The notes beneath the pieces were generated by a model that was not told where the DNA came from, ran no database searches, and was given only the letters and a program-made list of their open reading frames with translations. The position numbers and the translations under genes are program-made. DNA of 64,000 nucleotides from DATFXM01 sp035315885 (GTDB lineage: Bacteria > Acidobacteriota > Blastocatellia > UBA7656): positions 81,488-145,487 of the forward strand of contig DATFXM010000101.1 of assembly GCA_035315885.1 (NCBI GenBank), given 5' to 3'. This document shows positions 51,041-60,097 of the stretch, one piece after another (the first letter of the stretch is position 1; each line of letters begins with the position of its first letter).

Positions 51041-52642
51041 TCATCTTCCGTTCACCTCCGCCCCTCTGCTTAAGCCAAGCCTTTCAATCAAGTGATCGCC
51101 AACTCGCAGCGCGTTCGCAATAATCGTCAATCCGGGATTCACCGCGCCGCTCGAGGGGAAGAAACTCGCGTCGACGACGTACAAGTTGTCAACTTCGTGC
51201 GCGCGGCAGTTCACGTCGAGCGCAGAAGTCTTCGGATCATTACCAAAACGAATCGTCCCGTTCTGGTGAGCGACGCCCGCAAGCGGAATCCGCTGTCCGA
51301 CGAATATGTTTCGCGAGAACAAACCAACGTGACACTCGTGCCCGTGCTCGGAGCACCTGGTCTGCTTCTTCATCAGGTCTTCGAGCTTGGCGATGAGTCG
51401 CTTGTGCCCTTCTTCGTTGTTTGGCTTGTAAACGAGAACGATCTCGCCTTTCGCGTTCACGGTGACTCGGTTCTCCGGATCGGGCAGATCTTCGGATGTG
51501 AGCCAAAAATCAAGCGAGTGATTCGCCATCATCTCGAGCGTGAAGCCGGGCGCGATCGCGGGCGCGCCTGCCCGCAGAGTCTGCGCATCGAGCTTGCCCA
51601 CAAACGAAATGTGACCCATCGGAAAGTCCCAGTCGTTCGAGCCGAAATAGAAGTCATTTACCGAAAGCGTCTTCTGAAAGATGGTCGGGTTTGGACACTT
51701 GGATATCGCCATCAGAATGGAGTTGATGTGACCCATGTAGTGCCGGCCTACCACGTCCGAACCGTTGGCCAGTCCGTTGGGATGTTTGTCGTTTGACGAG
51801 CGCAGAAGCAACGCCGCTGAGTTGATCGCGCCGCACGACGCGACGACGATGTCGCCGCTGTATTCCTCGCGCGATCCGTTGCGTTTTACGATCACTCGTG
51901 CGACCCGGCGGCCCGAAGCGTCAGTCTCGAGCCGCTCGGCGTATGCGTTGGTCAACAGCGTGACGTTCGGGTACTCGACAGCGCGATCTACACACAACAC
52001 CTGCGAGTCGGACTTTGCATAAACCAGGCACGGAAAACCGTCGCAGGTGTTGCAGCGAATGCAGAGGCTTTTACGCGGGTCCTGCTCGTTGAGCTGCACT
52101 CCAAGCGGCGTGTGGAACGGCTTCAGGCCCAATCGCGCAAAATCGTCGCTCAAATGCTGAATGCGGGGCTCGTGACTGACCGGCGGATGCGGATAAGGCG
52201 CGCTCGCGCCCGGATCGGTAGGATCTTCGTTGCGTTCGCCGTGAACGTGATAGAGCCGCTCGGCCTGAGTGTAGTAGGGCTCAAGATCGTCGTACGAGAT
52301 CGGCCATGCCGGCGACACGCCGCCGAGGTGACGAAGCTCGCCGAAATCCTTCCTTCGCAATCGGAACAGCGCCGCGCCGTAGAACTTGGTATTGCCGCCC
52401 ACATAATAGTTCGTATGCGGGTGAAGCTCGCCGCCGTTGGTGTCGCGCCACTTTTCTTTTGTCTGATACTTGCCTTCGAGGTTGACGGCCCTGGGGTTCC
52501 AGTTGTCCTTTTCGCGAGGCACATAGTCGCCGCGCTCCAGAACAAGGATGCTCTTGCCGGACGGAGCGAGCTTGTAGGCCAGCGTCCCGCCACCGGCGCC
52601 TGTCCCGATGATTATCACGTCGTAATGATTGCCGCTCGACAT
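51041..52642 (-). CDS. GMC-family FAD oxidoreductase
   Basis: The protein has 533 residues; the start at 52642 follows GGAGGTATACGT, and the longer open frame to 53011 is antisense to nothing useful and lacks a ribosome site. The FAD motif YDVIIIGTGAGGGTLAYKLA opens the protein, with GDIVVASCGAINSAALLLRSS in the middle and the GMC C-terminal region GVAHQNGTIRFG, NLYVVDASFFPSSGAVNPGLTIIANAL. It resembles glucose-methanol-choline oxidoreductases such as gluconate or cholesterol oxidising members. A cluster of Cys (CIRCNTCDGFPC) is unusual for the family and may bind metal. It is the first gene of the glucose-oxidation run. Confidence 0.88.
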   Translation of the reverse strand: MSSGNHYDVIIIGTGAGGGTLAYKLAPSGKSILVLERGDYVPREKDNWNPRAVNLEGKYQTKEKWRDTNGGELHPHTNYYVGGNTKFYGAALFRLRRKDFGELRHLGGVSPAWPISYDDLEPYYTQAERLYHVHGERNEDPTDPGASAPYPHPPVSHEPRIQHLSDDFARLGLKPFHTPLGVQLNEQDPRKSLCIRCNTCDGFPCLVYAKSDSQVLCVDRAVEYPNVTLLTNAYAERLETDASGRRVARVIVKRNGSREEYSGDIVVASCGAINSAALLLRSSNDKHPNGLANGSDVVGRHYMGHINSILMAISKCPNPTIFQKTLSVNDFYFGSNDWDFPMGHISFVGKLDAQTLRAGAPAIAPGFTLEMMANHSLDFWLTSEDLPDPENRVTVNAKGEIVLVYKPNNEEGHKRLIAKLEDLMKKQTRCSEHGHECHVGLFSRNIFVGQRIPLAGVAHQNGTIRFGNDPKTSALDVNCRAHEVDNLYVVDASFFPSSGAVNPGLTIIANALRVGDHLIERLGLSRGAEVNGR

Positions 52643-52796
52643 ACGTATACCTCCAGGTTTCAAAGCCCCGTTAGCGCCTAGCCGAAGAGTTTGCGAATTG
52701 GTTGTTGACCGAATGCGACCTTGTCGGGCCGCTGACACTCGTTGAATGACCGATGGCTTAGGAAATATTCCCGGTCGAAGCCTGCTCCTGAGAATA

Positions 52797-53366
52797 TTAC
52801 TGACCGCTCCGCACGCCGTACGCTTCTCCAAGATTTGCCAGATGCCCTCGAAGGAGTTGCCTGCCTCTGCTAAGACGAGACATGACCGTGCCTTGTGGTA
52901 TGCCAAGCGTCTCCTGGATCTCCTTATACTTGAACTCATAAACATCCGAGAGCAGGACGACTTCGCGGTATTGCTCGGGGAGTTTCTCGAAAGCCGCACG
53001 CACATCTTCATCGGTGAGGTCCTGCGGAACCGGCGGTTCGTAAATCAGCGTCTGTTCAAAAATCTCATCGCCTTCGTCGGTGAGCTTGAGCCTGAAGGAT
53101 TTCCGGCGATGATGCTGGATCACGTGAAACAGGATTTTGAACAACCACGCCCGGCAGTTTGTGCCGAGTTCGAACCTGTCGAATGACTTCCACGCCTGCA
53201 GGTATGTCTCCTGTACAAGGTCTTCGGCTTCGGTGCGATTTCCGATTATGTGCGATGCCGCCCGATACAAATCGTTGAGATGGGGGAGAGCCGCTTTCTC
53301 GAAACTCTCTGGATCCCGTGATCTTTCGGCCTTGTTACTTGCGATGGCAAACCCGGCTATACCCAT
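52797..53366 (-). CDS. ECF RNA polymerase sigma factor, paralogue of the 17-kb gene
   Basis: The protein has 189 residues from 53366 after AGGAGAG. It is very close to the sigma factor at 17 kb: LPHLNDLYRAASHIIGNRTE, AEDLVQETYLQAWKSFDRFE, GTNCRAWLFKILFHVIQHH and region 4 YKEIQETLGIPQGTVMSRLSRGRQLL. A DM13 gene precedes it by 33 bp, the same order as at 17-18 kb. No anti-sigma gene follows; the next gene is the GMC oxidoreductase, 155 bp on. It is therefore either unregulated by a cognate anti-sigma factor or shares one with its paralogue. Confidence 0.93.
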   Translation of the reverse strand: MGIAGFAIASNKAERSRDPESFEKAALPHLNDLYRAASHIIGNRTEAEDLVQETYLQAWKSFDRFELGTNCRAWLFKILFHVIQHHRRKSFRLKLTDEGDEIFEQTLIYEPPVPQDLTDEDVRAAFEKLPEQYREVVLLSDVYEFKYKEIQETLGIPQGTVMSRLSRGRQLLRGHLANLGEAYGVRSGQ

Positions 53367-53398
53367 TGTTCTTCTCTCCTGGATATGAAAAGGCGACG

Positions 53399-53839
53399 TT
53401 ACTCAGTTGTAAGAGGCGCGGTCGTGAAGTTAACCCTGTACCTGCGACTCCAGATTGTCACCGCGCGGTATTTGCCCAGCTCCAATCCGTCGGGCAGCTC
53501 GTAGCTCTGATCACCCTCGACGCTTTCGAGCGAGCCGAGCGATAAGCTGTTCGCGTTCTCCACGGTCTCATTCTCCAGAGCGTCAGGGGCGTCAATCAGC
53601 AGAACCTCAAGGTCGCGGCCCTCATCGGTTCGAAAATCTGTCAGCCTTAGAACCAGTCTCCGTCCCGGCACGGCATAGACAGCCGCGCGACCGGTTCCTC
53701 GGTGCGCCACTTGATGAAAGCGACCCGAGGCGAGTACGCGGCCCGTACGCGAGCTGGTGTAGCCGCAGTCAATTCCGGCCAAGCCTGAAAGACCGACCAT
53801 TAGTGCAACGACCGCGCGTTGGTGTCGGCCAAGTTTCAT
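53399..53839 (-). CDS. DM13-domain protein with Ser replacing the conserved Cys
   Basis: The protein has 146 residues with an N-terminal signal or anchor (RAVVALMVGLSGLAGIDCG, possible lipobox Cys). The DM13 part reads ASGRFHQVAHRGTGRA, RLVLRLTDFRTDEGRDLEVLL, GSLESVEGDQSYELP and YRAVTIWSRRYRVNFTTAPL. The position of the invariant DM13 cysteine (WC in copy 1) is Ser131 here, so a redox function that needs this thiol is lost or changed. The gene is codirectional with the sigma factor and divergent from the winged-helix/TPR regulator, with 127 bp between. Confidence 0.83.
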   Translation of the reverse strand: MKLGRHQRAVVALMVGLSGLAGIDCGYTSSRTGRVLASGRFHQVAHRGTGRAAVYAVPGRRLVLRLTDFRTDEGRDLEVLLIDAPDALENETVENANSLSLGSLESVEGDQSYELPDGLELGKYRAVTIWSRRYRVNFTTAPLTTE

Positions 53840-53966
53840 TAAAAGGCTCTCGTGCGAATCGTTCTCATCGGCTTACCTACTTTCGACGCGGTGGACTATA
53901 ATCTCCGCCCATACGAAAGTCTTAAAATGACGCCGAGAAAACTCCGAAATAATTCCTAAGTTGGTT

Positions 53967-55907
53967 ATGGCTAGCAGGCCAAAGCACTTATACGAGTTCG
54001 GAACCTATCGGCTGGACGTCGCCGAGCGCCTTTTGCTGCATGACGGACAGCCTGTCGAACTGACCGCCAAGGTCTTTGATCTGCTGGTCCTGATGGTTGA
54101 GAATCAGGGGAAGCTCTTGGAGAAAAGCTTTCTGCTGGAGAATCTCTGGCCCGAAAGCTTTGTCGATGAAGTCAATCTCAGCGTCAATATGTCAGCGCTG
54201 CGCAAGGCGCTGGGCGAGAGCCCTTCGGATCCGCAATACATCGAGACCGTCCCGAAGCGCGGCTACCGCTTCATCGGCGCCGTCACGACCCAAACTGACA
54301 CGGACCTGCAGCCGGCCCAGGCCGCGCCTTCGCCTCAAACACCCGAGGCTTCGCCTCAAACATCACCCGCGTTGCCCGGACCGGAACCTGCGGTTGACCA
54401 GAAGCCGATCGTTCCCGGAGTTGAGACTGCGTCCAGGCCGTTTCTTGGGCCTCAGCTTTTGGCAATCTCAGGTTCGATCATCGTGGTGATACTCCTGGTT
54501 GTCGGATACCTGCTGTTGCGGAGTCAGCCGAACGCCAACACTGCGGGTGCCAGCACTCGCACGATCGCCGTGTTGCCGTTCAAGACGCTTACAACAACCG
54601 ACTCGGACCAGGCGCTCGGGCTCGGGATGGCCGACGCCCTGATCACTCGCCTGGGCAATCTTCAGCAAGTTATCGTTCGCCCGACCAGCACGGTGTTGAA
54701 ATACTCCGATGGCGGCAAAGACCCGCTGCTCGCGGGCCGCGAGCTTGGAGTCGAGGCGGTTCTGGATGGACGCGTACAACGCGATGATAAGAAGGTTCGC
54801 GTGACAGCGCAGCTTCTCAGAGTTCAGGATGGATCGACTCTCTGGTCGGGTAAGTTCGATGATTTCTTCACCAACCTCTTCGCACTGCAAGACTCCATCT
54901 CCGAAAAAATGGCGGAGGCTCTCTCAATGCGTTTGACCCGCGATGAGCAAAAACTCATCGGAAAGCGGAACACTGAGAACACCGAGGCCTACCAACTTTA
55001 CACCCAGGGCAGATACGCTTACTTCAAGTACGAGTTCGACAAGGCTATGAAGTTTCTGGAGGCTGCGGTCGAGAAGGATCCGGAATACGCAATGGCTTAT
55101 GCAACGCTTGCTGTGGACTACCTGGCTCTTGCCACCAAAACGTCCGACCGACAGGGCATGCGCGACAAGGCTATGACGGCAGCAAAAAAAGCGCTGAGCC
55201 TTGAGCCCAATCTCGACGAAGCGCACAACGCGATGGGGTGGGTGAAGTTTCTGGGAGATTGGGACTGGCCGGGCGCCGAAGAATCGCTTCGACGCGCCAC
55301 CGAGCTTAACCCAAACAACGCTGACGCGCATACAAACCTTGGGAGTTTGTTGATCTGTATCGGCCGCACCGATGAAGGGCTAAAAGAATCAGAGCTCGCG
55401 ATGAAGCTCGATCCGGTATCGAGTGACGCGAATCTGAACTACGCTTACAACCTTCTGGAGTCACGGCGCTACCACCAGGCCCTGGAGCAGGGTCAAAGGA
55501 TGGCCGACCTTGATCCTCATCACTCGCAGTTAGGCTTGGTCCTCGCGCGGATCTATATCGCAAACTCGATGTTCCAACAGGCCATTGACACGATTCAACA
55601 GCACTATGGGACAGATGAAAGGAGACTTGGAGCAGTTCTCGCTGTTGCGTACGTTGCGCTTGGGCGAAGAACGGAAGCCGAAGCGGCTCTCCAGGACGCG
55701 CTGAAAATCGCCGGCAGACCGGGCGGCAGCTATTCGATTGCGATGGTGTATGCCGCGTTGAATGACAACGAGCACGCGCTCGATTGGCTGGAGAAGGCTT
55801 ACGAAGCCAGGGACAATCCAATGCTTCACCTGAAGATGGACCCGACCTGGGACAACCTGCGAGATGATCCGCGGTTCTTGGCGCTCCTGCGCCGCATGCG
55901 ACTTTAG
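53967..55907 (+). CDS. CadC-like winged-helix/TPR transmembrane regulator
   Basis: The protein has 646 residues. An OmpR-type winged helix (about 5-105) shows YEFGTYRLDVAERLLLHDGQ, VELTAKVFDLLVLMVENQG and YIETVPKRGYRFIGAV. A Pro/Gln-rich linker leads to one membrane helix (about 165-190, AISGSIIVVILLVVGYLLL). A TolB-like segment follows (TIAVLPFKTLTTTDSDQALGLGMADALITRL, LDGRVQRDDKKVRVTAQLL), then about six TPRs (for example NADAHTNLGSLLICIGRTDEG). It would bind DNA from the membrane in response to a periplasmic signal. This domain set is highly expanded in Acidobacteria. A TTG at 53961 is an alternative start. Confidence 0.9.
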   Translation: MASRPKHLYEFGTYRLDVAERLLLHDGQPVELTAKVFDLLVLMVENQGKLLEKSFLLENLWPESFVDEVNLSVNMSALRKALGESPSDPQYIETVPKRGYRFIGAVTTQTDTDLQPAQAAPSPQTPEASPQTSPALPGPEPAVDQKPIVPGVETASRPFLGPQLLAISGSIIVVILLVVGYLLLRSQPNANTAGASTRTIAVLPFKTLTTTDSDQALGLGMADALITRLGNLQQVIVRPTSTVLKYSDGGKDPLLAGRELGVEAVLDGRVQRDDKKVRVTAQLLRVQDGSTLWSGKFDDFFTNLFALQDSISEKMAEALSMRLTRDEQKLIGKRNTENTEAYQLYTQGRYAYFKYEFDKAMKFLEAAVEKDPEYAMAYATLAVDYLALATKTSDRQGMRDKAMTAAKKALSLEPNLDEAHNAMGWVKFLGDWDWPGAEESLRRATELNPNNADAHTNLGSLLICIGRTDEGLKESELAMKLDPVSSDANLNYAYNLLESRRYHQALEQGQRMADLDPHHSQLGLVLARIYIANSMFQQAIDTIQQHYGTDERRLGAVLAVAYVALGRRTEAEAALQDALKIAGRPGGSYSIAMVYAALNDNEHALDWLEKAYEARDNPMLHLKMDPTWDNLRDDPRFLALLRRMRL

Positions 55908-55943
55908 CTGAGCACGTTATCCTTAGCGAGTTGCGTCTATAGG

Positions 55944-56456
55944 CTACCATGCCTTGAACACATTGTGACCTACCTCTGCTGCATGGAAGCCACCCGCTAA
56001 AATGAACGATATCAGCGCGAGCCGCGTGCTGATCAGGCGCTCTCGATATGCAAGCCTGCTTACGAACCAATACAGCGGAAGATACAACAACAGCGCAGTG
56101 ATCACTCCCGGACAGTAAGCGCGGAAGTATAGAGCCGCACCCGAATGGAACAACGCGTTGAAAAACACAGCCGGCGTGAACATGAATGTAAGAAACAGAA
56201 AAATGACCGTCCGATTCGGAAAGTAAAACACCACGGCCGCCGCGATGAACGCTCCGATGATTCCAGCAATATGAATTTTCAAGTAGTCGCTTTGAGTGAA
56301 TTCCGGTGAGGCATAGCGCTGTGCCCACGAGATGAATCGCGGAAACTCCTCAAGCACGTGAAGCGTGAACGCGACCGGAAACAACCAGACCGCCTGGCGA
56401 AACGAAACGCCAGAGAGTATTTCCGACGTTTTGAAAACGCTCGTGCCACCGCTCAT
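55944..56456 (-). CDS. HXXEE-family membrane protein
   Basis: The protein has 170 residues and about five hydrophobic helices. The family motif HVLEEFPRF (His-x-x-Glu-Glu) lies in the first helix, followed by IHIAGIIGAFIAAAVVF, FFNALFHSGAALYF and a late HAAEVGH. These His and Glu residues are probably metal ligands in the membrane. The function of the family is unknown. Its start lies 2 bp from the stop of the MFS gene, so the two are cotranscribed. Confidence 0.8.
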   Translation of the reverse strand: MSGGTSVFKTSEILSGVSFRQAVWLFPVAFTLHVLEEFPRFISWAQRYASPEFTQSDYLKIHIAGIIGAFIAAAVVFYFPNRTVIFLFLTFMFTPAVFFNALFHSGAALYFRAYCPGVITALLLYLPLYWFVSRLAYRERLISTRLALISFILAGGFHAAEVGHNVFKAW

Positions 56457-56457
56457 G

Positions 56458-57699
56458 TCATTTGACGTTTCGATCTGACGTCTCGATCAGGCGATTGCCG
56501 ATAGCTCGGGCAGCTCGAGAACCGGCCGACGTGAGCGAGAGGTGCAATCCGATCAGCACTACGGCTGAGAACGCCAACGCGACGCCGACAATTTCAAGGC
56601 CCAACCTTCTCGCCATAACACCGATCAACGCCGGAAACAGCGATTGACCCAGCACCGCCGCAGCAATCTGAAACCCAACTGCGTTCGACGTGTGCGTGAC
56701 CCCCACTCGCGCCGGTGTCGCGGCAATCATCGATGGAAATACTGGTGCGCACGCAAAGCCCATGAATCCGAGACCAACGAAGCTGAATATGCTCGCGCCT
56801 CCCAACCACAACATAGTCGCACCCAGGGCAACACCCAGGAGAGACGCGCTCAACAATCGCTGAACCGAAAGAAACCCTGCAGCAAAACCCGCGGCTAAGC
56901 GACCTGCCGTCAGACTTCCCCAGTAGATGCTCACCCACGTGCCCGATGTCATCAATGAGATCCCGCGACCCTCGGTGAACAAGCTGAAGGCCCACGTGCC
57001 TGCCGACGCCTCAATGCCGGTGTAGACGAAAAAGACCGCGATGCTTAGCCGTACGATCGGCACTCGCAACGTGCTGAGGCTTGTCGCTCTCGTCGCCGAA
57101 TTCGTTCCAAGCGATCGCGCGTCGGTGTCAGTCTTCGACCACAGCTTTCTGGTGAACGTGAAAGAGACCGCCAGCAACAACTGCCATGTCCCAACGATCA
57201 CATATCCCCGCTGCCACGGGTGATGTGATGCGAGCACCCGGGTCATGATCACCGGTCCGCTCGCTGCTCCCACTCCGTAACACGCGTGAAGCCAATTTAC
57301 GGTTCTCGCGCTGAACCGCGTTGCTGCGAAGGTGTTCAGTCCCGCATCGATCGCGCCCGCCCCCATCCCTGACAACAGGCCAAGACCCACCATCACGCGC
57401 CACGCGGGGGCGAAGGCATAACCAACGAGACTCGTTGCGGTCGCAAGACAACTCAGCGCAAGTAACGCCCCGACACTCATTCGCGCAAGCAATTGCCCGC
57501 TGCTGAAGCTCGATAAAAGATAGCCCGCTGTGAACATCACCAGCAGAGAGCCGAGTGCATCGATTGGTAGATTGAAGCCAGCGCGAATCGATGGCCACGC
57601 CACTCCGTTCAGACCGTCGGGCAAGCCCAAACTGATAAAGCTCGCGTATGCGAGAGCGACCAAAATGAGCGAATGCTTATGGCTCCCGTTTCGATGCAT
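56458..57699 (-). CDS. MFS transporter (FucP/GlcP-like)
   Basis: The protein has 413 residues with twelve hydrophobic helices. Typical MFS features are visible: LVALAYASFISLGLPDGLNGVAWPSIR, loop 2-3 motif GQLLARMSVGALLALS, GAGAIDAGLNTFAATRF, LHACYGVGAASGP and FMGFACAPVFPSMIA. These resemble sugar symporters of the FucP/GlcP group rather than drug exporters. Export or uptake of a sugar or sugar acid would fit the SMP-30 and GlcG-like genes upstream. Its start overlaps the small upstream gene by 23 bp. Confidence 0.88.
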   Translation of the reverse strand: MHRNGSHKHSLILVALAYASFISLGLPDGLNGVAWPSIRAGFNLPIDALGSLLVMFTAGYLLSSFSSGQLLARMSVGALLALSCLATATSLVGYAFAPAWRVMVGLGLLSGMGAGAIDAGLNTFAATRFSARTVNWLHACYGVGAASGPVIMTRVLASHHPWQRGYVIVGTWQLLLAVSFTFTRKLWSKTDTDARSLGTNSATRATSLSTLRVPIVRLSIAVFFVYTGIEASAGTWAFSLFTEGRGISLMTSGTWVSIYWGSLTAGRLAAGFAAGFLSVQRLLSASLLGVALGATMLWLGGASIFSFVGLGFMGFACAPVFPSMIAATPARVGVTHTSNAVGFQIAAAVLGQSLFPALIGVMARRLGLEIVGVALAFSAVVLIGLHLSLTSAGSRAARAIGNRLIETSDRNVK

Positions 57700-57874
57700 T
57701 GTTCAAGAGCGAATCGAAGGCTAACTGCTCGACCTCGAGTTTCGAGCCTTCCACGACGCCGCCCGTTGAAAGAAAACGCTCAGGCGCCGGTCGCAACGCC
57801 GCGGGCAGCCAATAGGCGATTGGCGCACGATCTCGCCGGTCTATGATCACAAAGTAGTTTGCAGTGTTGTTCAT
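57677..57874 (-). CDS. Small protein of 65 residues
   Basis: A strong ribosome site (AAGGAGG) precedes the ATG at 57874, and the gene lies 40 bp behind the SMP-30 gene and overlaps the MFS start by 23 bp, so it is probably real. The sequence MNNTANYFVIIDRRDRAPIA suggests one short beta strand followed by a helix-rich tail (SKLEVEQLAFDSLLNN). There is no signal peptide or known domain. It may be coupled to MFS translation. Confidence 0.6.
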   Translation of the reverse strand: MNNTANYFVIIDRRDRAPIAYWLPAALRPAPERFLSTGGVVEGSKLEVEQLAFDSLLNNASKREP

Positions 57875-57914
57875 GCTACCAGCCTCCTTCGTAGTCTTTC
57901 AGCAGGTTGTTGGG

Positions 57915-59606
57915 TTAGTTTCTTGCGCCCTCCGCCGGCCTGATGCCGGGAACACCCAATCGAATTCTATACAAGCTGCTCCTGCCGCAAAGATACAACG
58001 TCCTGCCGTCATCATCGCCCCAGGCCATGTTGTGAACGTGTTTTGGCGCGATGATCGTTCCAAGATGCTTGCCCTCCGGTGAGATCACCCAGAGCCCCCC
58101 TGGACCAGAAACGTATAGATTGCCCGCCTGATCCACTTTGATTCCGTCAATCGCGTCTTCCCCTGGTGCGCCGGTCATGTCGAAGAAGAGCTTACCGTTT
58201 GCGAGCGTGCCGTCAGCGAGGGCGTCATAGCGCATGACAACCTTTTTCTTGTCATCCCAGTCGCCGACGTACAGGTACTTCTCGTCGGGTGAAAGCGCGA
58301 TGCCGTTTGGGCCGGTGAAGTCTCTGCTGATGACCTTCAGCTTGCCCCTGTAGAGCGAATAAACGCCGCTGAATGCCAGCTCCTTTCGCGGATCATCAAA
58401 GAACTTCGGCAATCCAAACGGCGGGTCGGTGAAGTACAACGTTCCATCAGATCGATAGACCAGATCGTTCGGACTGTTCAAGCGTTTGCCCTCGAATTTG
58501 TCCGCGAGCACCGTCTCGCTGCCGTCTTTCTCGAGGCGCACCACGCGATGATTGCCGTGCTGATTGATGATCAGCCGCCCCTGAGGATCAAGCGTCAAGC
58601 CGTTCGAACCGGGCTGGCCATACTCGGCGATGTCCGCGCCGGAGTAGCCGCTCGGCGTGCGAAACACTTCGAGCTTGCCGGCGTTGTCTCCATTTGGAAT
58701 GTACTTATAGATGATGTTGCCGTTCGGATCGCTGAACAGCAGGTGATCGCGAACCCAAATCGGGCCTTCCGTGAACTTGAATCCTTCGGCGAGCTTGAAG
58801 ATCTTCGGATTCGCGCCAACGATTGCATTGATGCCCAGGTCTTTTCGAATGATCTCGACGTTGACTTCGCTCGGCGTGATAGCGACTGGGCCGGGCGTCG
58901 TGGTCATGAAGAACTCGAGCCGCGCATAACGCATCCAGATGAAGTTCGTCGGCGGATTCGAGATCGGCCCGTTCATACCGAACACCGCGAGTTGAATTTG
59001 CTGGCCGGGTTTGACCTCTCGCCCTATCACCACTCGGTTTGGGGCATTCCATCCGCCGACGACCGAGCCTCCCTTTTGTCCGATGTAACGCGACAGCTCG
59101 CCATCGACCCATACTTCGGCGTAATCATCCAGCGCGGTTTCGAACACAAGGGTCGAGCCGGTCGGATCGTAGCTGCCGATCTGGTACGGAATCGTGAGCT
59201 TGATGCGATACCAGTTGAAGCACAGCCTTCCGTTCGCGCGGCGTTGATCGAGAGTCGTTGCATCGATCGCTTCCCACTTTGAATCGTCGAAGTCGGCGCC
59301 TCCCGCGTGAGGCGTGTAGTCGTAAGTCTTAATCGGCACGCCAGTCGGCTGTTTGTCAGCGCCTGGAGCTTTGAAGTCGACTTCGATGATCTTCGTGTCG
59401 CTGTATCTCCACTGGCCCTTGAAGAGCCCGGCGCCTTCCGCCGTCGCCAGATCGACGATAGCCTCGGGCTTCCCGACTGGGGCATCGGCCGCCGGCTGAG
59501 TCGCTGCAGAAGCTCCCGCAATGAGTCCCGACATCCCGAAGTACAAAGACGAAGCCAGAACCAGCAAGAGCGCTCCGCCGATCAATGTATATCCTCGCGC
59601 CTTCAT
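57915..59606 (-). CDS. Exported SMP-30/gluconolactonase with N-terminal jelly-roll domain
   Basis: The protein has 563 residues. A signal peptide (LIGGALLLVLASSLYFG) is followed by a beta-sandwich of about 190 residues (DDSKWEAIDATTLDQRRANGRLCFNWYRI, TALDDYAEVWVDGEL), like a carbohydrate-binding galactose-binding fold. The C-terminal propeller carries KFTEGPIWVRDHLLFSD with the metal Glu, QGRLIINQHGNHRVVRL, LNSPNDLVYRSDGTLYFTDPPFGLP with Asn and Asp, and DAIDGIKVDQAGNLYVSGPGG with Asp. A secreted gluconolactonase that binds a polysaccharide is the likely role. Its start overlaps the upstream GlcG stop by 4 bp. Confidence 0.88.
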   Translation of the reverse strand: MKARGYTLIGGALLLVLASSLYFGMSGLIAGASAATQPAADAPVGKPEAIVDLATAEGAGLFKGQWRYSDTKIIEVDFKAPGADKQPTGVPIKTYDYTPHAGGADFDDSKWEAIDATTLDQRRANGRLCFNWYRIKLTIPYQIGSYDPTGSTLVFETALDDYAEVWVDGELSRYIGQKGGSVVGGWNAPNRVVIGREVKPGQQIQLAVFGMNGPISNPPTNFIWMRYARLEFFMTTTPGPVAITPSEVNVEIIRKDLGINAIVGANPKIFKLAEGFKFTEGPIWVRDHLLFSDPNGNIIYKYIPNGDNAGKLEVFRTPSGYSGADIAEYGQPGSNGLTLDPQGRLIINQHGNHRVVRLEKDGSETVLADKFEGKRLNSPNDLVYRSDGTLYFTDPPFGLPKFFDDPRKELAFSGVYSLYRGKLKVISRDFTGPNGIALSPDEKYLYVGDWDDKKKVVMRYDALADGTLANGKLFFDMTGAPGEDAIDGIKVDQAGNLYVSGPGGLWVISPEGKHLGTIIAPKHVHNMAWGDDDGRTLYLCGRSSLYRIRLGVPGIRPAEGARN

Positions 59607-60097
59607 TTGTTGCCTCCTTTGATCGCCGCCTCGGCTGCGGCCGCTCCAGCTTTCGCTATGTCCTCGTCTTCTTGAGGCGTGTTGCCGCTTACGCCGATCG
59701 CGCCGATGACTTTGCCCTCGTAGATGATCGGGACGCCGCCTTGAAGCGGAGTAGCACCGGGCAGCGCCAGAGCAGCAACGCGGCCGTCGCGAACCTGATC
59801 TTCAAATACCTTGCTCGGGCGGCGGAAGATTGCCGCCGTCCTCGCTTTACCGATGCCGACTTCGACGCTTGCCACTTGCGTGTCGTCCAGCCGTTCAAGC
59901 ACGAGCAGATGACCTCCATCGTCGACTACCGCGATGACTACAGTAGATCCGCGCCGGTTTGCTTCAGCTTCGGCTGCCTCGGCGACCTTCTTCGCGACTG
60001 CTAACGTCAGCACCTTCTTCGAAGGGAGGTCCGCGAGCGTTGTAGAGCAGGCTGCGGCCAGCAGTACAATTGCAGAGAAACTTCGAATGAATTTCAT
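59603..60097 (-). CDS. GlcG/HbpS-like (heme-degrading-domain) protein, exported
   Basis: The protein has 164 residues from 60097 after GAGGAGAGG. It has a lipoprotein-like signal (AIVLLAAACSTTLAD). The GlcG/HbpS domain is complete: LAVAKKVAEAAEAEANRR, VVIAVVDDGGHLLVLERLD, VGIGKARTAAIF, TPLQGGVPIIYEGKVIGAIGVSG and a C-terminal AGAAAAEAAI. HbpS binds heme or iron and senses redox stress; GlcG relatives are found with glycolate or sugar-acid genes. It is coupled to the SMP-30 gene and follows its cupin-fused paralogue by 119 bp. Confidence 0.85.
   Translation of the reverse strand: MKFIRSFSAIVLLAAACSTTLADLPSKKVLTLAVAKKVAEAAEAEANRRGSTVVIAVVDDGGHLLVLERLDDTQVASVEVGIGKARTAAIFRRPSKVFEDQVRDGRVAALALPGATPLQGGVPIIYEGKVIGAIGVSGNTPQEDEDIAKAGAAAAEAAIKGGNK

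Noticed and set aside
50079..51095. A 338-codon plus-strand frame
   Set aside because: It lies antisense to the two-domain VOC gene, has no recognisable domain and no ribosome site.
52643..53011. N-terminal extension of the GMC oxidoreductase
   Set aside because: It would run through the end of the sigma gene, has no flavoprotein features, and a strong ribosome site marks the start at 52642.
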